Under the pieces are notes generated by a model. It did no database searches. It was not told where the DNA came from and was given only the letters and a program-made list of their open reading frames with translations. Shown here one piece after another: positions 7,118-10,407 of a stretch of DNA of 10,407 bases. The position numbers were made by a program, and so were the translations under genes. Location: positions 1 to 10,407 of the forward strand of contig JBKJUS010000211.1 in assembly GCA_046590575.1 (NCBI GenBank), read 5' to 3'. Within the stretch, counting starts at the first letter, position 1, and each line of letters opens with the position of its first letter. This stretch comes from DATLNF01 sp046590575. GTDB lineage: Bacteria > Actinomycetota > Actinomycetes > BP-191.

Positions 7118-7220
7118 TACGCCGCGTGCTGGAAGACCGAGACGACACAGGCGAGGCCGATGGTGGGGTCAGCCATGGCCGGGAGACCTACTTGACCCGA
7201 CTCGGCCGAGAAGGCCGCCG
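7118..7220 (-). pseudogene. 3'-end remnant of a second DUF222/HNH gene
   Basis: Reading the minus strand to the TAG at 7118-7120 gives SGQVGLPAMADPTIGLA, then CVVSVFQHAA and stop. The intact family C-terminus at 4958 reads TGEIGPATLPPYVTDATI, then DLHYIVGVLLQHAA. The two share the TG/SG-E/Q-I/V-G, LP, D-TI, V-V and terminal QHAA positions with small gaps. No HNH motif precedes it, so only the tail survives. The boundary at 7220 is approximate. The remnant overlaps the 3' end of the serine hydrolase gene in another frame. Confidence 0.55.
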
Positions 7221-8368
7221 CCTGCCGAAGTCACCGCGTTCACTAGTGGGGCGCCCATCCCGGCGACGTCCTCGGGTACGCGGTTGCTCAGCACGACGAC
7301 GACCGAGCCTTGCTCGGGCAGGCATCCGGCCCACGCTGCGTAGCCGAAGTGCTCGCCGGGATGACCTACGGCCCCGCCGTACAGGCTGAACAGTCCTAGT
7401 CCGTGCCCATCCTGAATTGCAGTCATCTCATTCAGAGAGGCGCGGGATACGATTTTGCCGGCGCAGAACGCTCGCCACCAACGCGCCAGAGAGGGCGAGT
7501 CCGACGCCATCGCGCCCTCTGGGCCAGCGGCGGTCGCCCCCGCGATGGAGGGCAGGTAGCCACCACCCTTCTCGAGCGCGGCGGTCGACTCACCATCTGG
7601 CATGGCCATGGGCTCGGTCGGACCTTCATCCGGTTGATAGATGAGCCGTTCGAGTCCCTCGATCGTGAGGACCCCGTCGCGCAGCACGTCGGCCACCGGG
7701 CGCCGGCGGACGTGCTCGATCACCTGTCCGAGCAACAGGTAGTCGGTGCCGGTGTACTTGAAGTCATTACCGGCAGGAGCGCGATCGGCGGGCACCCGAC
7801 GCAGCAGGTCCGTCTGCTCCCACACCCGTTGCGGATCGGTTGACACGGCCTTCTGTAGATCAGGGAGAGCCTCGGGAATGCCGCTACGGTGGCCCAGCAG
7901 CTGGCGGATCGTCGCACCATTGGTGTCGAATTCAAGTATCGGGGGAAGGTGGTCGGCGACCGGGTCGTCGAGATTCAGCTCGCCTGCCTCGACCATCTGC
8001 ATCACCTGGGCTGCGATGATCGACTTGGTAACACTGGCGATGGCGAACTGATCCTCAACCCGTACGTCACGAAACCCATCCGCCTTGCCTGTCACGCCGC
8101 TCCAGGTGCCTTCGGGTGACATCACCGTGGCCGTCATTCCTCCGTTGCCCGCCATCTGGCGCAGGGCAGCGTGGAACGCCTCAGCCAACTCCGCCGAGAC
8201 CGGCGCCTCGCTGATGTCGGCAAAGGTCGTGGTGGTGAAGTCGGAGATCGCCTTCGTGGGAGGTGACGATTCGACGCGGCCACTTGTCGGTGTGCACCCC
8301 GCGAGCGCGACGGCGAGCCCCGCCGCGGCAAGCAGACCCGTCCGGTGGTAGCGGAACGTGGTGAACAT
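7169..8368 (-). CDS. Lipoprotein serine hydrolase, beta-lactamase/PBP class C fold
   Basis: The 399-residue product has a lipoprotein signal peptide ending in LAGC (Cys25), so it is probably anchored on the outer face of the membrane. The beta-lactamase-like serine hydrolase domain has the nucleophile motif SVTK (Ser112, Lys115). A tyrosine motif reads YTG at 205-207 where the family usually has Y-x-N, and HPG (336-338) stands in the place of the KTG/HxG triad. LLGHRSGIPE (157-166) is also typical of the family. Relatives include D-alanyl-D-alanine carboxypeptidases, esterases and class C beta-lactamases, so the substrate cannot be named. ATG 8368 is chosen because the signal peptide begins there and GGGGG (8377-8373) lies 4 nt upstream; a longer start at 8431 would put 21 polar residues before it. 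The last 20 or so residues (GGGLLGRV... onward) do not look like family sequence and overlap the HNH remnant. Confidence 0.88.
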   Translation of the reverse strand: MFTTFRYHRTGLLAAAGLAVALAGCTPTSGRVESSPPTKAISDFTTTTFADISEAPVSAELAEAFHAALRQMAGNGGMTATVMSPEGTWSGVTGKADGFRDVRVEDQFAIASVTKSIIAAQVMQMVEAGELNLDDPVADHLPPILEFDTNGATIRQLLGHRSGIPEALPDLQKAVSTDPQRVWEQTDLLRRVPADRAPAGNDFKYTGTDYLLLGQVIEHVRRRPVADVLRDGVLTIEGLERLIYQPDEGPTEPMAMPDGESTAALEKGGGYLPSIAGATAAGPEGAMASDSPSLARWWRAFCAGKIVSRASLNEMTAIQDGHGLGLFSLYGGAVGHPGEHFGYAAWAGCLPEQGSVVVVLSNRVPEDVAGMGAPLVNAVTSAGGGLLGRVGSSRSPGHG

Positions 8369-8451
8369 GTGGCCCCCGGTTCTCGGACAGAGGCCGACAG
8401 TAACCGTGGTGCGGCAGGCACACTGTCGCATGGCGGACTGTGCGGGATACG

Positions 8452-8488
8452 ACTCGCGCCGACCGCCCAGCGGGCGATCGGCGCGAGT
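8452..8488 (-). terminator. Strong hairpin terminator after the subtilase gene
   Basis: Two 17-nt arms (8452-8468 and 8472-8488) flank a 3-nt loop, starting 12 nt past the subtilase stop in its direction of transcription. In minus-strand RNA all 17 pairs form, one as G-U; in plus-strand RNA the same position is a C-A mismatch. No U tract follows, as is common for actinobacterial terminators. Besides ending subtilase transcription it could protect the mRNA 3' end. Confidence 0.75.
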
Positions 8489-8499
8489 TGTAGCGTCAG

Positions 8500-10038
8500 C
8501 TAGGCGCGGCGCAGCGCCAGGTTGAGCGTCGAAGTCGTGCCGGACGTGACCGTCACGTTGCCGCTCTTGTTGCGGTAGCCGGCCGCGGAGGCGGTGCAGC
8601 TGTACGTCGCCGGCGGGACGTTGCTCAGGGTGTAAGACCCGTTGGTGCCGGTCGTCGTGGTCCCCGCGGTGCCGCAGTTCACGGTTGCACCCGAGATGCC
8701 AGTCTTCGACGTGGCGTCAGTGATGACGCCGGTGATCGCGCCGGGCGAGGTCGGCGGTGGCGGTGGCGGTGGCGGTGGCGTCCCGCCGCCCCCGAGAGCG
8801 GAGGCGAGGTTGACCACGCCGATGCTGTTGCAGCCACCGGAGCCCTGCGCGGTGCTCTTCAACGTGGTGCGGGTCGACGCTGCCGTAGCGCCGGTCTTCC
8901 ACATGATCATCGAAGCAACACCCGAGACATGCGGCGTGGCCATCGACGTACCGCTGATCACGCCATAGCCGTTGCTAGGAAAGGTCGACCAGATGTCCTC
9001 ACCCGGAGCGGCGATCTCGACGTCGGCGTTGCAGTTGCTGAAGGTCGAGCGCTTGCCCGCCTGGTCGATGGAGCCGACCGACATGACGTCGCGGTGGAAG
9101 GCCGGGTAGTTGGCCGTCGCGTCGCCGTCATTGCCGGCGGCCGCGATGAGCAGCACGCCGGCCGCAGCAGCCTCGGTCAGCTCGGCGTCGAGCGCACTGT
9201 CCTTCGGACCGCCGATGCTCATGCTGATGATCTTGGCGCCGCCCTTGGTGTGCAGCCAGTGGATGCCGGCGATGACGTCGGCGTAGTAGCCGTTGCCGGC
9301 TGCGTTGAGGGCCTTGAAGATCGCAAGCGGCGCGTTGGGCGCCACCCCAGCCACACCGACTCCGTTGCCGGTGTTGGCCGCGACCGTGCCGGCCACGTGG
9401 GTGCCGTGCAGGTTGTCATCGGAGCAGGACCCCTCGGTCACGATCCCGATCACGGCGTTGGCCGTCGCGCAGGCCACGGTCTTGTTGAGCAGGTCCGCGT
9501 GGGTGCGGTCGATGCCGGTGTCGAGAATGCCGACCCGCACACCACCGGTGCTCGGGAAGCTGCCCGCGCCGAACGCCGCGTCCCAGCCCTCGGGCGCGTC
9601 GATGTCAGCGTCGGCCACGCCGTTGACGAAGGAGCCGGTCACCGCCTGGTCGGTGTTGTGCAGGCCCCACTGGTCCTTGAAGAGCGTGTCGTTGGGGATG
9701 CTCAGAAGGCTCGCCACGTAGTTGGGCTGGGCGTAGGTGACGTTGGGGTTGCGCTCGTACCGGGCGATCGCCGCTTCTGGCGTGGTGCCCTCAGGCAGGC
9801 GTACGACGTCGAGGTTGAGGTGCTCGAAGGTGTTCTCGACCCGACCGCCCTGCTGGGCGTGCACCGAGCGACGCGTGTCCGCGGCCGAGCCGGGGTCGAA
9901 CGCCACCAGGACTCGCTCCGGATCACGGGCGTGCTGCGGGCCAGCCGGCTCGGGCCGTGCGGTCGCTGGAGCGGCGACGGCCATCCCTGCTACGACCGCC
10001 AGAGCGGTAGCAGCGCGGGCAATCGAGGACAGTGACAT
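8500..10038 (-). CDS. Secreted subtilisin-like (S8) serine protease
   Basis: The 512-residue product has a Sec signal peptide ending near ATA27 and an inhibitor-I9-like propeptide (about 42-108, ending in VTYAQPNY). The S8 catalytic domain (about 120-415) carries Asp173 in ILDTGID, His211 in HGTHVAGT, the oxyanion Asn303 in AAGND and Ser365 in GTSMATPHVSG. A linker of nine prolines (421-429) leads to a C-terminal beta-sandwich of the carboxypeptidase-regulatory type (433-508, with NGSYTLSNVPPATYS), usually a stability or binding module. All catalytic residues are intact, so an active extracellular endopeptidase is expected. ATG 10038 is chosen over 10116 because the signal peptide starts there and a strong Shine-Dalgarno lies upstream. 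It is transcribed alone, divergent from the exonuclease gene and followed by a strong hairpin. Confidence 0.94.
   Translation of the reverse strand: MSLSSIARAATALAVVAGMAVAAPATARPEPAGPQHARDPERVLVAFDPGSAADTRRSVHAQQGGRVENTFEHLNLDVVRLPEGTTPEAAIARYERNPNVTYAQPNYVASLLSIPNDTLFKDQWGLHNTDQAVTGSFVNGVADADIDAPEGWDAAFGAGSFPSTGGVRVGILDTGIDRTHADLLNKTVACATANAVIGIVTEGSCSDDNLHGTHVAGTVAANTGNGVGVAGVAPNAPLAIFKALNAAGNGYYADVIAGIHWLHTKGGAKIISMSIGGPKDSALDAELTEAAAAGVLLIAAAGNDGDATANYPAFHRDVMSVGSIDQAGKRSTFSNCNADVEIAAPGEDIWSTFPSNGYGVISGTSMATPHVSGVASMIMWKTGATAASTRTTLKSTAQGSGGCNSIGVVNLASALGGGGTPPPPPPPPPTSPGAITGVITDATSKTGISGATVNCGTAGTTTTGTNGSYTLSNVPPATYSCTASAAGYRNKSGNVTVTSGTTSTLNLALRRA
8753..8780. repeat. GGCGGT hexanucleotide repeat in the poly-proline linker
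   Basis: Four full copies and a partial fifth of GGCGGT (plus strand) encode part of the nine-proline run of the protease. Copy-number change would lengthen or shorten the linker by two prolines without a frameshift. Confidence 0.9.
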
Positions 10039-10043
10039 GCATT

Positions 10044-10049
10044 TCCTCC
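10044..10049 (-). promoter_or_regulatory. Ribosome binding site of the subtilase
   Basis: GGAGGA on the minus strand lies 5 nt before ATG 10038. It is near-perfect and decides the start over the in-frame upstream ATG at 10116. Confidence 0.85.
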
Positions 10050-10144
10050 AGCGGCTCGTGCGCGCCCTCAGTGGCTGGGGAGGCGCGGCAGGTTCAGAGA
10101 CAGGACTTCCTGGCACTCCAGCCGCGGTCCTGCGGCCCCGGTGT

Positions 10145-10165
10145 CAGACGTCTGTTACCCAACAG
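10145..10165. other. Small inverted repeats in the subtilase/exonuclease intergenic region
   Basis: CAGACGTCTG (10145-10154) is a perfect 10-bp palindrome, and CTGTT/AACAG (10152-10165) overlaps it. They sit about 110 bp upstream of the subtilase start, where an operator could lie. No convincing subtilase promoter is visible in 10039-10284, and nothing else in this gap looks like a gene. Confidence 0.25.
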
Positions 10166-10270
10166 ATACCCAGAACACACACTTTTCGGCGCATTTCGGA
10201 CACCCGGTCCGGTCGCACCTCGAACTTCTTCATCCACGCGTGTCTCCGCTCATTTGTCGGACCGGCCTCC

Positions 10271-10276
10271 TAACGT
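10271..10276 (+). promoter_or_regulatory. Candidate -10 box of the exonuclease gene
   Basis: TAACGT fits TANNNT and ends 8 nt before the ATG at 10285. With no Shine-Dalgarno before the ATG, a leaderless or nearly leaderless transcript is possible. No good -35 element is visible. Confidence 0.3.
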
Positions 10277-10284
10277 CGATAGGC

Positions 10285-10407
10285 ATGACGGTGACGGCGG
10301 TGCAGGGCTCGTTCGACGAGCTGGGCACGGCGCTGCGCGAGACGACGTTCGTCGTCGTCGACCTTGAGACGACCGGCGGTTCGCCCCACCTGTGCGCTAT
10401 CACCGAG
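10285..10407 (+). CDS. DEDD-family 3'-5' exonuclease, N-terminal fragment
   Basis: Forty-one codons are visible before the window ends. The segment TTFVVVDLETTGGSP holds the ExoI motif D-x-E-T-T-G of DEDDh exonucleases such as the DNA polymerase III epsilon subunit, and ITE follows as in the family. The preceding QGSFDELGTALRE stretch matches how actinobacterial DEDD-exonuclease proteins begin. Some of those also carry a C-terminal GIY-YIG nuclease domain; that cannot be judged here. The product likely acts on DNA 3' ends in repair or proofreading. ATG 10285 is the first start in frame close to the conserved sequence. The gene is divergent from the subtilase. Confidence 0.82.
   Translation, partial: MTVTAVQGSFDELGTALRETTFVVVDLETTGGSPHLCAITE

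Noticed and set aside
8397..8429. Promoter of the serine hydrolase (TACTGT with GCGACA upstream)
   Set aside because: The spacer is about 21 bp, too long for a standard promoter, so I could not support it.
8929..10035. 368-codon open frame on the plus strand inside the protease gene
   Set aside because: It is antisense to a subtilase with all catalytic motifs, and its Val/Gly/Arg-rich product matches no family I know.
1..10407. tRNA, rRNA, CRISPR array or intact insertion sequence
   Set aside because: I saw no tRNA-like cloverleaf, regularly spaced repeats, or transposase with terminal inverted repeats.

Overview
This window reads as chromosomal DNA of a high-GC actinobacterium. The evidence is a very strong G/C preference at third codon positions, GTG starts, leaderless-looking promoters with TANNNT -10 boxes, a DUF222/HNH (13E12-repeat) gene, a solitary PemK/MazF-like protein and a DEDD exonuclease start typical of actinomycetes. 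Nocardioidaceae or a close relative is my best guess, but it is inference from gene content and no 16S gene is present.

Positions 1-4937 (+ strand) look like one operon for envelope or metal functions. It starts with the 3' part of a DUF4331 gene whose C-terminus resembles a sortase sorting signal. A class F/E-type sortase begins on the base after its stop codon. A membrane-anchored TPR protein follows after 58 bp. Last is a NicO/RcnA-type nickel/cobalt transporter with a secreted N-terminal domain, an EF-hand-like loop and a His-rich loop; its GTG overlaps the TPR stop by 4 nt. My working model is a surface-displayed DUF4331 protein anchored by its own sortase, with the TPR protein and the transporter handling divalent metal. 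This coupling is inferred from layout only.

Positions 4958-7230 are more plastic. A DUF222/HNH endonuclease gene on the minus strand has a one-base frame break between its two domains. Its linker contains three in-frame copies of a TTCCGCGGAA-centred palindrome. Divergent from it is a solitary PemK/MazF-like gene, and both genes seem to be transcribed from leaderless promoters. Just past the PemK gene lies a short remnant of a second DUF222/HNH 3' end.

Positions 7169-10038 (- strand) hold two exported proteins. One is a lipoprotein serine hydrolase of the beta-lactamase/penicillin-binding class C fold, whose last residues run into the HNH remnant. The other is a secreted subtilisin-like protease with a proregion, a poly-proline linker and a carboxypeptidase-regulatory-like domain. 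A long hairpin lies between them. From 10285 the window enters the 5' end of a DEDD-family exonuclease gene on the + strand. No stretch longer than 300 bases lacks a gene; the longest gap is 10039-10284. I saw no rRNA, tRNA, CRISPR array or intact insertion sequence.
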